From: Ureibacillus galli
Lineage (GTDB): Bacteria > Bacillota > Bacilli > Bacillales_A > Planococcaceae
DNA length: 44,441 nucleotides
Direction of reading: 5' to 3'
NCBI RefSeq assembly: GCF_014836845.1
Contig: NZ_JACSQA010000028.1
Location: forward strand, 1-44,441
The stretch's first letter is position 1. Each line of letters starts with the position of its first letter. The notes below the pieces were generated by a model that made no database searches, had not been told where the DNA came from, and worked only from the letters and a program-made list of their open reading frames with translations. Position numbers and translations under genes: made by a program. This document shows, piece after piece, positions 17,017-25,526 of this stretch.

Positions 17017-17046
17017 AAGGTGAGATGCTTAGGCGTCTCCCTTTTT
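17017..17046 (+). terminator. terminator
   Basis: AAGG-GAGATGC, loop TTAG, GCGTCTC-CCTT and a T-run follow the Gly/Pro-rich gene. Outer bases AGAAC...CCCC and GGGGTTCT (16997-17066) can extend the stem. Confidence 0.7.
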
Positions 17047-17125
17047 AATTTGAATTTGGGGTTCTAAATCATTGTTCAATAGAATAAGTGAATAAGAAGG
17101 CAATTTGTACTTGAGGAGGATGGAA

Positions 17126-17617
17126 ATGGAGATTAAAAATGTCCGTGAAGAAATTTGGAATAGTGTAACGGGTCTAACAGATGCACAATTAAACGAGGTA
17201 GTAGAAGAGGGGAACTGGAGTATAGCACAAGTACTAGAACATTTACATTTAATGGAGAAAAATGTCGTAAGATTAATTCAGCATGCTTTGAACCAAAATG
17301 AATTCGAAGTGCCGGGGACATTTCCTGTTCAAATGGTGGCAGACCGGACTAAAAAAATTGCTGCTCCGGAAATTTTAAATCCTTCGAATAATTTTCAAAC
17401 ATTAGAAGAGTTAAAAAAGAAATTATCCCAATCTAGAGATTCATTAGAAAAAGTAATTCAGAATTTAAGTGAAGATGAGCTTAATGGAAAAACTTTCGAG
17501 CATCGTCGTTTTGGAGTATTGTCTATAAAACAATGGATTTCCCTTGTTGGATACCATGAAAAGCGTCATATCGGACAAATAGAAGAAATAAAAAAAGAAT
17601 TAGAAAAGGTTGTTTAA
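17126..17617 (+). CDS. DinB-fold protein (DinB_2 type)
   Basis: A 163-residue four-helix protein of the DinB/YfiT superfamily. The usual metal-binding histidines can be placed at His39/His41 (VLEHLHLME) and near 145-149 (GYHEKRHIGQ). The family includes bacillithiol S-transferase-like enzymes and damage-inducible proteins; the exact role is not readable. The ATG at 17126 is 6 bases after GAGGAGG; the ATG at 17120 overlaps that site. Confidence 0.85.
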   Translation: MEIKNVREEIWNSVTGLTDAQLNEVVEEGNWSIAQVLEHLHLMEKNVVRLIQHALNQNEFEVPGTFPVQMVADRTKKIAAPEILNPSNNFQTLEELKKKLSQSRDSLEKVIQNLSEDELNGKTFEHRRFGVLSIKQWISLVGYHEKRHIGQIEEIKKELEKVV

Positions 17618-17645
17618 ATTTCGGTGTTAAATATTTGTATTCTGG

Positions 17646-17680
17646 AGTAGGATCTGTTGTTCGGATTCCTACTTTTTTCT
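17646..17680 (+). terminator. terminator after the DinB-type gene
   Basis: AGTAGGATC pairs with GATTCCTACT with one bulge, followed by T6. Confidence 0.7.
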
Positions 17681-17855
17681 CCCCCTATAAAAATAGTATT
17701 TTTTTGATACGCTAAGATCGAATAAAGGTTGATAGCTGCACTGCTAAAAATGAATTTGTAATTATATTAAAATAATAAATTAATGGTAGAAAATGAAATT
17801 TGACAATTAAAAACGCTGAGTGTAAAAATAATTCTAATATTGAGGAGGGGTAGAT

Positions 17856-18689
17856 GTGGAGACAAATGTAGTGAATATTAATGGGGGACCATTATTTTAT
17901 GCAGATTATCCAGGAGCTCAAGGAACAGTTGTAGCCGTTCATGGGTTAACGGGTAATCATAAACAAATGCATTATTATGCGGAACTGCTAAAAGACGATT
18001 ATCGTTTTATTTCGGTCGATTTAAAAGGGCGTGGAAATAGTGGACCAGCTTCAGAAAATACAAGTATTGAACAACATACACAAGATATTCTTGCACTTTT
18101 AGAACAGTTGGAGATCGAAAATCCTATATTAATGGGTTACTCCATGGGTGCCTTTATTATGGCAAATGTTGCACGTAAACGATCTGATGTGAAAGGTGTC
18201 ATCTTATTGGATGGTGCGGCAACTGCAACGGATCATCAACGGAACATTATTGAACCTTCGTTAGGTCGAATTAGTAAGTTATACGAAAATGCCCAAAGCT
18301 ACATAGAGGAAATTAAAGGGATATATGGTCGTCTCGGCGTGGAATGGACTGAACATCTTGAAAGTGTTGGTCATTATGAAATTGCCAATGTGGATGGCTA
18401 CTGGAAAAATAAATCAGATGAAATAAAAATTCGTCAAGATTTAGAGAGTTTCTTTGACTATAATCCTTCACAAGTCTTTTCAAAAATTCAATGCCCAATT
18501 TTATTAATTCACTCAGAAGGTAACATTGGTACGAATCCAGCCTTATTTTTAGCAGAGCATTACGGTGAAACTCTACAATTTGCTAAAAATATTCATAAAG
18601 TTACATCACAAAGCAACCATTATACATTGGTATTTTCTAATCGACCTGAAGTAAATAAAGCAATCGTTCAGTTTCTAAAAAATTTGTAA
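17856..18689 (+). CDS. alpha/beta hydrolase, first gene of catabolic island
   Basis: A 277-residue hydrolase with an HG oxyanion motif (AVHGLTGNH, about 28-35), nucleophile Ser96 in GYSMGA, and a C-terminal His in SNHYTL (about 255). The place of the acid residue reads HSEGNIG, without the usual Asp, so the triad may be altered. The family includes enol-lactone and ring-cleavage-product hydrolases. GTG start with GAGGAGGGG upstream. It heads a same-strand series of CMD, CoA-transferase and thiolase genes, the family order of pcaD-C-I-J-F, but its substrate cannot be assigned. Confidence 0.85.
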   Translation: METNVVNINGGPLFYADYPGAQGTVVAVHGLTGNHKQMHYYAELLKDDYRFISVDLKGRGNSGPASENTSIEQHTQDILALLEQLEIENPILMGYSMGAFIMANVARKRSDVKGVILLDGAATATDHQRNIIEPSLGRISKLYENAQSYIEEIKGIYGRLGVEWTEHLESVGHYEIANVDGYWKNKSDEIKIRQDLESFFDYNPSQVFSKIQCPILLIHSEGNIGTNPALFLAEHYGETLQFAKNIHKVTSQSNHYTLVFSNRPEVNKAIVQFLKNL

Positions 18690-18887
18690 AAAAGAGTTGA
18701 AATTTGGCGAAAATTATGCAAATATTATATCAAATCATAAATGTATAGCCTATCGAAGAGGCGTAAGGAAACGAACTTTCCTTTTATAACCGATTCGAAT
18801 AGTTGGCTGCATTCCTCAAAGCGACATACGTTTTTTCGTTGTCGGGAGGAGTGTGGCCATTTTTTATTTTCTAAGGGGGAATATCAC

Positions 18888-19604
18888 GTGTCATTAGGAC
18901 TCGACTACTTTAAAAAAGTATATGGCGTAATTCCTGGATGGGTCCAAAAAATGTACGACTACAATCCAGAAATGTTACAACATTATACTGCTCTTCGAGG
19001 AGCTGCAATGTCTGCTGGCGCTTTATCAGTTAAAGAGAAAGATATTTTATTAGTTGGGATGAATGCCGCACGATTATATGCACGAAGCATGGTTTATCAT
19101 ACAAAAGGTTCTATAGATGGTGGAGCTACGTTAGAAGAGCTTGCGGAATACTTATTAGTGGCATATCACTACGGAGGTGAAAAAGCATTACAAATCGGAT
19201 TGCAATCCTTCGAATATGCCTTAGAGTTAACGGAAACAAAATCTATAAAAATATCACATGAAAGTAAGGTTTCAGAGATTATTCGTTTTTATGGTGAGTT
19301 TGCAAAAACAGAACAAAGTAGATCCTATTTTGAACAGTTGGCTACCCTTTCTGATTGTACAGATGTAAACGTTTTAAAAGCGAAATTGCTTGAAACAAAT
19401 TGTGTTACAACACAAATGAAACATATTTTAATGACGGGTATTTATACAACAACTTTAAATAACGAAGAAACGGATGTTTGGGCTAAAAAGGCAAGAGATG
19501 TAGGCGTCCAAGAAGCACAACTAGCCGAGTTAGGATATGCTTGCCTGTTAACTGCAGGAATTCCATCTTGGTTTGAGATTAGTGATGCGTTAATAGAGAA
19601 ATAA
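18888..19604 (+). CDS. carboxymuconolactone-decarboxylase-like protein, two-domain
   Basis: A 238-residue AhpD/CMD-fold protein with a full first domain (about 1-110: FKKVYGVIPGWVQKMYDYNP, then VYHTKGSIDGGATLEELAEYLL) and a shorter second half (about 130-238, ending LLTAGIPSWFEI). In AhpD the helix reads CxxC...H; here the Cys positions are Tyr and Ser (YARSMVYH) and only the His is kept, so thiol peroxidase activity is unlikely. A decarboxylase, isomerase or binding role is possible. GTG 18888 with AAGGGGGAA upstream; the in-frame extension to 18741 has no RBS. The CoA-transferase gene follows 16 bases later. Confidence 0.8.
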   Translation: MSLGLDYFKKVYGVIPGWVQKMYDYNPEMLQHYTALRGAAMSAGALSVKEKDILLVGMNAARLYARSMVYHTKGSIDGGATLEELAEYLLVAYHYGGEKALQIGLQSFEYALELTETKSIKISHESKVSEIIRFYGEFAKTEQSRSYFEQLATLSDCTDVNVLKAKLLETNCVTTQMKHILMTGIYTTTLNNEETDVWAKKARDVGVQEAQLAELGYACLLTAGIPSWFEISDALIEK

Positions 19605-19620
19605 CGGGGTGATGACAACA

Positions 19621-20307
19621 ATGGAAATTTTCAAAACAGAAAAAGAGGCGCTGGCTACTGTTCAAAGCAACCAAACGATTATGGTAGGTGGTTTTGGACT
19701 TGTTGGAGCGCCCTTAACGTTAATCGATGCATTAGTGGAATTAAATGTAAAAGACCTAACAATTATAAGCAATAACTTAGGTGAGCAGGGAAAAGGATTA
19801 GGAAAACTGCTTCTACAAAAAAAGGTGAAAAAAGCAATTGGCTCCTATTTCACTAGTAATCGTGACGTTGGTGAAGCTTATCAACGAGGAGAACTTGAAA
19901 TTGAATTAATGCCACAAGGGACATTAGCTGAATCCATTCGTGCAGGTGGAGCTGGAATTGGTGGTTATTATACAAAAACTTCCGTTGGAACAGATCTTGC
20001 AAAAGGAAAAGAAATAAAAGTAATTGATGGAGAAGAATATGTTTTTGAGAAAGCTTTAAAAGCAGATGTTGCAATCATTCGAGCACATAAAGCGGATACA
20101 CTTGGAAACTTAATTTACTATAAAACGGCAAGGAACTTTAATCCAATAATGGCTACAGCGGCACAATACGTTGTTGCTGAAGTGGATGAAATTGTAGAAG
20201 TTGGTCAATTAAAAAGCGATGAAATTGTCACACCCCATCTTTTTGTTGACGGAGTGATCGTTGCTAAAAAAGTGTTAACAAAGGAAGGTGTAGTTGACAA
20301 TGGCTAA
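19621..20307 (+). CDS. 3-oxoacid CoA-transferase, subunit A
   Basis: A 228-residue A subunit of a family I CoA-transferase (AtoD/ScoA/PcaI type), with the CoA-binding signature VGGFGLVGAPLTLIDALVE near the N-terminus and LIYYKTARNFNP later. With subunit B it moves CoA from a donor such as succinyl- or acetyl-CoA onto a 3-oxoacid. The ATG at 19621 lies 8 bases after GGGGTGA; earlier in-frame starts overlap that site. Its stop overlaps the start of subunit B by 8 bases. Confidence 0.9.
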   Translation: MEIFKTEKEALATVQSNQTIMVGGFGLVGAPLTLIDALVELNVKDLTIISNNLGEQGKGLGKLLLQKKVKKAIGSYFTSNRDVGEAYQRGELEIELMPQGTLAESIRAGGAGIGGYYTKTSVGTDLAKGKEIKVIDGEEYVFEKALKADVAIIRAHKADTLGNLIYYKTARNFNPIMATAAQYVVAEVDEIVEVGQLKSDEIVTPHLFVDGVIVAKKVLTKEGVVDNG

Positions 20308-20935
20308 CCCAATACAAGAATTAATTGCAAAAAGGGCAGCACAGGAACTACGAGAAGGAGAAGTCATCAATTTAGGAATTGGTATTCCGACTTTAGTTTC
20401 AAAGTATGTAGAGGATAAAAAAGTATTTTTCCACACGGAAAATGGCATGCTCGGTGTGGAAGATGTGTTAGAAGAAAAGATGGATCCAAACTTAGTGAAT
20501 GCTGGAAAACAACCGGTTGGAGAAGGGGTTGGATCATCCTTTTTTAATAGCGCAGATTCATTTGGCATGATTCGTGGTGGACATATAGATGTCGCTATTT
20601 TAGGAGTACTACAAGTTGATAGGGAGGCTCATATCGCAAACTGGGCAGTACCTGGAAAAAATATTATCGGTGTTGGAGGGGCGATGGATTTACTAGAAGG
20701 TGCAAAGAAAGTAATCGTCACGACTACACATACATCTAAGGATGGAAAAAGTAAAATAATGAAGGAATGTACTTATCCTATTACTTCTAATAGAAGTGTG
20801 GATATGATTATTACTGAATTAGCGGTATTTCGATATTTGGACGGCAATTTGCATTTAACGGAATTAATGCCGGGAGTAAGGCTTGAGGAAGTTGAAAAAA
20901 ATACAGAAGCGGAGTTTATAAAATCGCTTGAATAG
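20300..20935 (+). CDS. 3-oxoacid CoA-transferase, subunit B
   Basis: A 211-residue B subunit (AtoA/ScoB/PcaJ type). The active-site glutamate is Glu47 in HTENGMLG, which forms the glutamyl-CoA intermediate in this family; GIGIPTLV and GGAMDLL are further family stretches. AAGGAAGGTG is 9 bases before the ATG. It overlaps subunit A by 8 bases and is followed by the thiolase after 13 bases, so the activated 3-oxoacyl-CoA would pass to thiolysis. Whether it takes acetoacetate, 3-oxoadipate or another acid is open. Confidence 0.9.
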   Translation: MANPIQELIAKRAAQELREGEVINLGIGIPTLVSKYVEDKKVFFHTENGMLGVEDVLEEKMDPNLVNAGKQPVGEGVGSSFFNSADSFGMIRGGHIDVAILGVLQVDREAHIANWAVPGKNIIGVGGAMDLLEGAKKVIVTTTHTSKDGKSKIMKECTYPITSNRSVDMIITELAVFRYLDGNLHLTELMPGVRLEEVEKNTEAEFIKSLE

Positions 20936-20948
20936 GAGGAAAGGCGTT

Positions 20949-22139
20949 ATGAAGGAAGTTGTAATTATCGACGGAGTTCGTACTGCGATTGGGAAATTAG
21001 GTGGTTCATTAATAAATGAAACAGCTGATTATCTTGCTGAAAAGGTAATAAGTGCACTCGTAGAACGAACAGGGATCGATCGTAGTGAAGTAGATGAAGT
21101 CATTTTAGGACAAGCAAAACAAAGTGCAGATCAATCAAATGTAGCTCGCGTTGCTGCTTTGCGCGCAAACATACCTATCGAAGTACCAGCTTATACCGTA
21201 CATCGTCAATGTGGGTCGGGTTTACAATCGATTAATAATGCCGCTCAACAAATTGCTTTAGGGTTAAGTGATATCGTTATTGCTGGTGGAACAGAATCGA
21301 TGAGTACCGCTCCTTATTATATTCGAAATGCTCGTTATGGTTACGGAGCAGGCAACGGCTTAATTCTCGATCCGAATACAGAAAGTCAACCGGGGTCACA
21401 ACCTGAGCATTATAACATTCAAACGATGGGGGAAACAGCAGAAAACCTCGCACAGAAGTATAAAATATCTCGTGATGACCAGGATGCCTTTGCTCAATTA
21501 AGCCAAGACCGTGCCCACCACGCTATTGAGGAAGGTCATTTTGAAAGTCAAATTATCCCGTATGAAGTGAAGGAGAGAAAATCAACGTCAGTATTTTCCG
21601 TTGATGAACATCCGCGACTTACTTCTATTGAAAAACTATCAACATTAAAACCTGTATTTCGAAAAGATGGTTCTGTTACAGCGGGTAATAGTAGCGGGAG
21701 AAATGATGGTGCTTCAGCATTATTAGTCATGTCAAAGGATAAAGCAGACCAATTAGGTTTAAAACCTAAAGTGAAAATTATTGCTCAGGCTGCAGCTGGA
21801 GTAGATCCAACCATTATGGGGATTGGACCGGTACCTGCAACGTTAAAGGCATTGAAACAAGCCAATTTAACGATAGAAGATATCGATGTTATTGAATTAA
21901 ATGAAGCGTTTGCAGCTCAGTCTTTAGCAGTTATCGAAGAGTTAAATTTAGATATTCAAAAAGTGAACCCAAATGGAGGAGCCATTGCATTAGGTCATCC
22001 AATTGGCGCAACAGGGGCTATTTTAATGACAAAATTAATTCACGAGTTAGAAAGAACCGGTAAACGTTATGGTCTAGTTACTTTATGTATTGCGGGGGGA
22101 CTAGGAATTTCGACCATAGTTGAAAACTGCCAAATATAA
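20949..22139 (+). CDS. thiolase (acetyl-CoA acyltransferase)
   Basis: A 396-residue thiolase: nucleophile Cys88 (HRQCGSGLQ), His near 352 (ALGHPIGATGA) and second Cys near 382 (LCIAGGLG, where CIGGGxG is usual). It cleaves 3-oxoacyl-CoA to acetyl-CoA and a shorter acyl-CoA. Length is normal for AtoB/PcaF-type enzymes; these cannot be told apart by eye. The ATG at 20949 follows AGGAGG. The strong hairpin at its stop codon ends the first transcript block of the island. Confidence 0.9.
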   Translation: MKEVVIIDGVRTAIGKLGGSLINETADYLAEKVISALVERTGIDRSEVDEVILGQAKQSADQSNVARVAALRANIPIEVPAYTVHRQCGSGLQSINNAAQQIALGLSDIVIAGGTESMSTAPYYIRNARYGYGAGNGLILDPNTESQPGSQPEHYNIQTMGETAENLAQKYKISRDDQDAFAQLSQDRAHHAIEEGHFESQIIPYEVKERKSTSVFSVDEHPRLTSIEKLSTLKPVFRKDGSVTAGNSSGRNDGASALLVMSKDKADQLGLKPKVKIIAQAAAGVDPTIMGIGPVPATLKALKQANLTIEDIDVIELNEAFAAQSLAVIEELNLDIQKVNPNGGAIALGHPIGATGAILMTKLIHELERTGKRYGLVTLCIAGGLGISTIVENCQI

Positions 22140-22152
22140 CATTTGGCAGTTT
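22124..22152. terminator. bidirectional hairpin terminator
   Basis: Perfect 12-bp arms AAACTGCCAAAT and ATTTGGCAGTTT have the thiolase TAA in the loop. T-richness on both sides is modest. It separates the convergent thiolase and DUF3870 genes. Confidence 0.7.
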
Positions 22153-22158
22153 CTGATA

Positions 22159-22479
22159 CTATTGTTTAATCTTCTCTAAGTATCGTTTTTGGGCAGATTT
22201 AATGGCTACAATGACAGAACCGGTTGATGGTGTTACATAATGCTCTTCAACACGGGAAAGTAATTCATCTATATCGGATGTAAGGTCAAAACCGACAAGC
22301 ATACGTTTGAAAAAGTCTTGTGCGAGTCTTGTTACAAAAGTAAACTCAGCGTCGATAATTTTATGAGTCTCTTTATCGATTTCTAAAACAATCCCTGCGT
22401 GCTTGTACACTTCATACATAGAAGTGCCTTGAGGAGCTTTTGCATAAGCTGTCACAAGTATTGAAGATAAGTTTTGCAT
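22159..22479 (-). CDS. DUF3870 family protein
   Basis: A 106-residue small soluble protein matching the DUF3870 pattern (SILVTAYAKAPQGTSMYEVY, DAEFTFVTRLAQDFFKRMLVG). No function is established. GGAGGAAC lies before the ATG at 22479. It is the only minus-strand gene within the catabolic island and is divergent from the fatty acid transporter gene, sharing a regulatory region that has a cre-like site. A ligand-sensing or accessory metabolic role is inference. Confidence 0.75.
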   Translation of the reverse strand: MQNLSSILVTAYAKAPQGTSMYEVYKHAGIVLEIDKETHKIIDAEFTFVTRLAQDFFKRMLVGFDLTSDIDELLSRVEEHYVTPSTGSVIVAIKSAQKRYLEKIKQ

Positions 22480-22588
22480 ATTAGTTCCTCCAGATAGAGT
22501 ATTTTTAAATATTTTACCATGTAAAATGAAAGTTTTTAGTAGATTTATAATTTTAAAAATAACGAGGGGATATTTTCGAATCAGAAAA

Positions 22589-22602
22589 TGTAAACGCTTA
22601 AA
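22589..22602. promoter_or_regulatory. cre-like site (CcpA)
   Basis: TGTAAACGCTTAAA matches TGWAANCGNTNWCA at 13 of 14 positions. It lies 18 bases before the transporter start codon, in the region shared with the DUF3870 gene. Carbon catabolite repression is plausible for a catabolic transporter. Confidence 0.55.
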
Positions 22603-22619
22603 TATAAGGGGGAAATACC

Positions 22620-23951
22620 GTGGGAAAATTAACAAACTTCTTTACTAATTTAATGAAGAAATACATGCCGGATCCATTTGTATTTGCAATTGGATTAACA
22701 ATACTAACATTTATTTTAGCGCTTTTAATAGAAGATATTTCTTTCACTCAGCTTACAACAGCTTGGGGTGATGGATTTTGGGATTTATTAGCCTTTACAA
22801 CTCAAATGGCCGTTATATTAGTATTTGGTTATGTATTAGCAACCGCACCAGCAACGGATAAATTATTAAACAAGATTGCGAGTAAAGTTCAATCACCTAA
22901 AACAGCAGTTATCGTTGCAACGCTTGTAGGTGCTATCGGTAGTTATTTAAACTGGGGATTTGGTTTAGTCGTCGGTGGAATTATTGCAAAAAAGCTAGCT
23001 ATACGGGTTAAGGGAGTTCACTATCCGTTAATTATTGCTGCAGCTTATTCAGGCTTTACATTTTATGGTTTAGGATTATCAGCTTCCATACCAATTTTAA
23101 TTTCAACACCAGGTCATTTCTTAGAAGGGGAAATGGGGCTTATTAACTTGGCTGAAACGATTTTTAGTTTACCGATGATTATTCTAACAATTGTTCTATT
23201 AATTGTTTTACCAATCTTTAATGCTATGTTACACCCGAAGGATCCTAAAAATGTTATTGAAATTAATCCAGAATTATACGCTGAACCACAAGGGGAAAAG
23301 CCTAAATTATTGGAAGATAATACGTTTGCAACAAAATTAAACAACAGTAAAATTTTAGCTTATACGATCGGGATATTAGGTATTGTTTACTCAATTTTCT
23401 ATTTCGTAAACGGAAATTCATTAAACTTAAACATTATTAACTTTATTATATTATTCCTTGGGATACTTTTACTTGGAACTCCGGCTCGTTATGTAGAACA
23501 TATTAATGATGGAATTAAAACGGTATCAGGAATTATCTTACAATTCCCGTTTTATGCAGGTATTATGGCGATTATGGCCGCTTCTGGGCTAGTTGATACC
23601 ATTGCTCATTTATTCGTTAATATTTCAACAGAACATACTTTATCATTTTGGGGATTAATTAGTTCCTTCTTTATTAACTTTTTTGCACCGTCTGCGGGTG
23701 GACACTGGACAGTGCAAGGTCCATTTATGATCGATGCTGCTCAATCATTAGGGGCATCTGTTGCACAGAACTCCATGGCCGTTATGTTAGGTAACGCTTG
23801 GAACGATATAGTTCAACCGTTTTGGATTTTACCGGCATTAGCTTTATCCCGTCTAAAATTAAAAGATATTATGGGATATTTAGTTATGATTATGTTATTT
23901 GTAGGTATTTTCTATATCGCTGCCATTTTATGTTGGTCTTATTTATTTTAA
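22620..23951 (+). CDS. short-chain fatty acid transporter (AtoE family)
   Basis: A 443-residue membrane protein of the AtoE/short-chain fatty acid transporter family, with about eleven to thirteen hydrophobic segments. Typical stretches are YMPDPFVFAIGLTI, SYLNWGFGLVVGGI, FFAPSAGGHWTVQGPF and NAWNDIVQPFW. It would import a short-chain acid or hydroxy/keto acid for the surrounding CoA-transferase and thiolase route. The GTG start has AAGGGGGA upstream. A cre-like site overlaps its promoter region. Confidence 0.88.
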   Translation: MGKLTNFFTNLMKKYMPDPFVFAIGLTILTFILALLIEDISFTQLTTAWGDGFWDLLAFTTQMAVILVFGYVLATAPATDKLLNKIASKVQSPKTAVIVATLVGAIGSYLNWGFGLVVGGIIAKKLAIRVKGVHYPLIIAAAYSGFTFYGLGLSASIPILISTPGHFLEGEMGLINLAETIFSLPMIILTIVLLIVLPIFNAMLHPKDPKNVIEINPELYAEPQGEKPKLLEDNTFATKLNNSKILAYTIGILGIVYSIFYFVNGNSLNLNIINFIILFLGILLLGTPARYVEHINDGIKTVSGIILQFPFYAGIMAIMAASGLVDTIAHLFVNISTEHTLSFWGLISSFFINFFAPSAGGHWTVQGPFMIDAAQSLGASVAQNSMAVMLGNAWNDIVQPFWILPALALSRLKLKDIMGYLVMIMLFVGIFYIAAILCWSYLF

Positions 23952-23993
23952 GAAAGGAAAGCCTTTGTTCCATGACAAGGGCTTTTCTTTAGA
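23950..23993 (+). terminator. hairpin after the transporter gene
   Basis: Arms about 23950-23968 and 23975-23989 pair imperfectly (AAAGCCTTTGT with ACAAGGGCTTT at the core). The T-tract is short, so some readthrough to the next genes is likely. Confidence 0.55.
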
Positions 23994-24010
23994 AGTAAGG
24001 GGTGTTTTTG

Positions 24011-24625
24011 TTGAAAGAAACAATACTACATTTTGTAAAGGACGGTATGTTAACTAGTAAGGAGAAATGTTTACTCTTAGTTGGATTATTCGCTGCAAGG
24101 CGTGAAGAACAAGAAATGCTTCAGGCTGTTGATGCGGCAGTAACAACAGGGAATGGGGTAGCCGAAATAGCAGAGTTAATAACAGCAGCAATTATCTCTC
24201 GTGGCATCCCCACTTGGCTATCAGGAATTGAGGCGATATCGAAGGCTATTGAATTAACGGATGAAAATTCAACATTACCGAATGAGGAAAACATTGCTTC
24301 TTTTGCCACAAAGGAAGAATGTATTCAATACTATCAAACTGAATTTAATGTTTTACCAAAATGGATTCAATACTTAGTCGAATATGCACCGGATACACTT
24401 TTAAAATATAGTAATCTACGATCAACTTCATTAAGAGATGGTTTAGTATCTCGCCTTTTAAAAGAACTGCTTTTATATGCTATTAACATTTGTGATGGGT
24501 ATCCGAAGGGCATCGAGATTCACAAAACAAATGCATTACAACTCGGTGCTAATCAAAATTTATTGTGCGAAATAAAAGAACTGTGTGTTTTAGCAGTTGG
24601 TCTTAAGGCTACTATTCTTGATTAA
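24011..24625 (+). CDS. carboxymuconolactone-decarboxylase-like protein, second copy
   Basis: A 204-residue protein with two CMD-like halves. The first half (about 1-80, with GIPTWLSGIEAIS) resembles the second half of the CMD protein at 18888. The second half (about 100-204: YYQTEFNVLPKWIQYLVEYAP, IEIHKTNALQLGAN) resembles that protein's first half. Thus the domain order is reversed. The Cys pair of AhpD is absent here too (PKGIEIH). The TTG at 24011 follows AAGGGGTG by 6 bases. The partner dehydrogenase follows after 19 bases. Confidence 0.72.
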   Translation: MKETILHFVKDGMLTSKEKCLLLVGLFAARREEQEMLQAVDAAVTTGNGVAEIAELITAAIISRGIPTWLSGIEAISKAIELTDENSTLPNEENIASFATKEECIQYYQTEFNVLPKWIQYLVEYAPDTLLKYSNLRSTSLRDGLVSRLLKELLLYAINICDGYPKGIEIHKTNALQLGANQNLLCEIKELCVLAVGLKATILD

Positions 24626-24644
24626 GAAAAAAAGGAGCGTATAG

Positions 24645-25526
24645 ATGAAAATATTAATTATCGGTGGCGGTTTTATGGGTACTGCATTAGCGACATATTT
24701 TAACGGCCACGGAGTAGACGTTTCAATCTATGAAACATTTGAAAAGAAAAGAATCGAATTAATGAACAATGAACAGCTATCTGATATTACGATACTTCAA
24801 GAACTTTGTTCGATTGAAGATTTAGATTTTATTATCGAAGCGATTCCTGAAAATTTGGAAGCTAAACAAGATTTATTCGCAAAACTTGAACATTTATTTC
24901 CTTCTAACGTTACGTTTTGCACGAATACTTCGAGTTATTTAATAAGCGAAGTAGCGAAAACAATGGAACAAAAAAGCCGTCTAATTGGTACCCATTTTTT
25001 CTCGCCGGCAAATATTTCACCTTTAGTTGAAGTGGTGCCAAGTGAACATACAGATCCAAAGAGAATAGAGGCTGTAATGGTTTTATTAAAATCGGTGAAA
25101 AAGAAACCGGTTTTATTAAAGAAAGAAATCGAAGGTTTTGTTGCCAATCGACTTCAAAGTGCTCTATCCAGGGAAGCAATGTCATTAGTTGAGAAGGGAA
25201 TCGTATCTGCGGATGAATTAGATTTTATTGCAAAATGGAGTCTTGGGATTCGGTTAGCAAATACGGGGCCACTCGAACAACGAGATATAAATGGGTTAGA
25301 CACCCATTTAGCTATTACGAAATACGTATATCCAACCCTTGAAAATCGCACTACCCCTTTACCAATTCTCGAAGAGAAATGTGCAAATGATTCGTTAGGT
25401 ATTAAGACAAAACAAGGTTTTTATAATTGGGAGTCTATCGATGTAGAAGATTATCAATCGAAAAAGAACAATATTCTAAATCAAGTCATTGAAGTCGTTT
25501 CAGAGGGGGATCGAAATGAAATATAA
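24645..25526 (+). CDS. 3-hydroxyacyl-CoA dehydrogenase
   Basis: A 293-residue NAD-dependent enzyme of the 3-hydroxybutyryl-CoA dehydrogenase family. The Rossmann motif is GGGFMG (7-12). The catalytic His is His117 (GTHFFSPA) with Glu129 (LVEVVPS), the usual His-Glu dyad. The C-terminal helical domain includes FVANRLQSALSREAMSLVEKG and ends GIKTKQGFYNW. It would oxidise a 3-hydroxyacyl-CoA (or hydroxy acid) to the 3-oxo form used by the thiolase. AAAGGAGCG precedes the ATG. Its 3' end overlaps the next gene by 11 bases. Confidence 0.88.
   Translation: MKILIIGGGFMGTALATYFNGHGVDVSIYETFEKKRIELMNNEQLSDITILQELCSIEDLDFIIEAIPENLEAKQDLFAKLEHLFPSNVTFCTNTSSYLISEVAKTMEQKSRLIGTHFFSPANISPLVEVVPSEHTDPKRIEAVMVLLKSVKKKPVLLKKEIEGFVANRLQSALSREAMSLVEKGIVSADELDFIAKWSLGIRLANTGPLEQRDINGLDTHLAITKYVYPTLENRTTPLPILEEKCANDSLGIKTKQGFYNWESIDVEDYQSKKNNILNQVIEVVSEGDRNEI

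Noticed and set aside
17806-17819. AAACGCTGAG region as a cre site before the alpha/beta hydrolase
   Set aside because: Only about 11 of 14 positions fit the consensus, including a mismatch at the conserved second base.
18741-18887. In-frame N-terminal extension of the first CMD-like protein
   Set aside because: No RBS at its ATG, no family similarity, and a well-placed AAGGGGGAA before the GTG at 18888.
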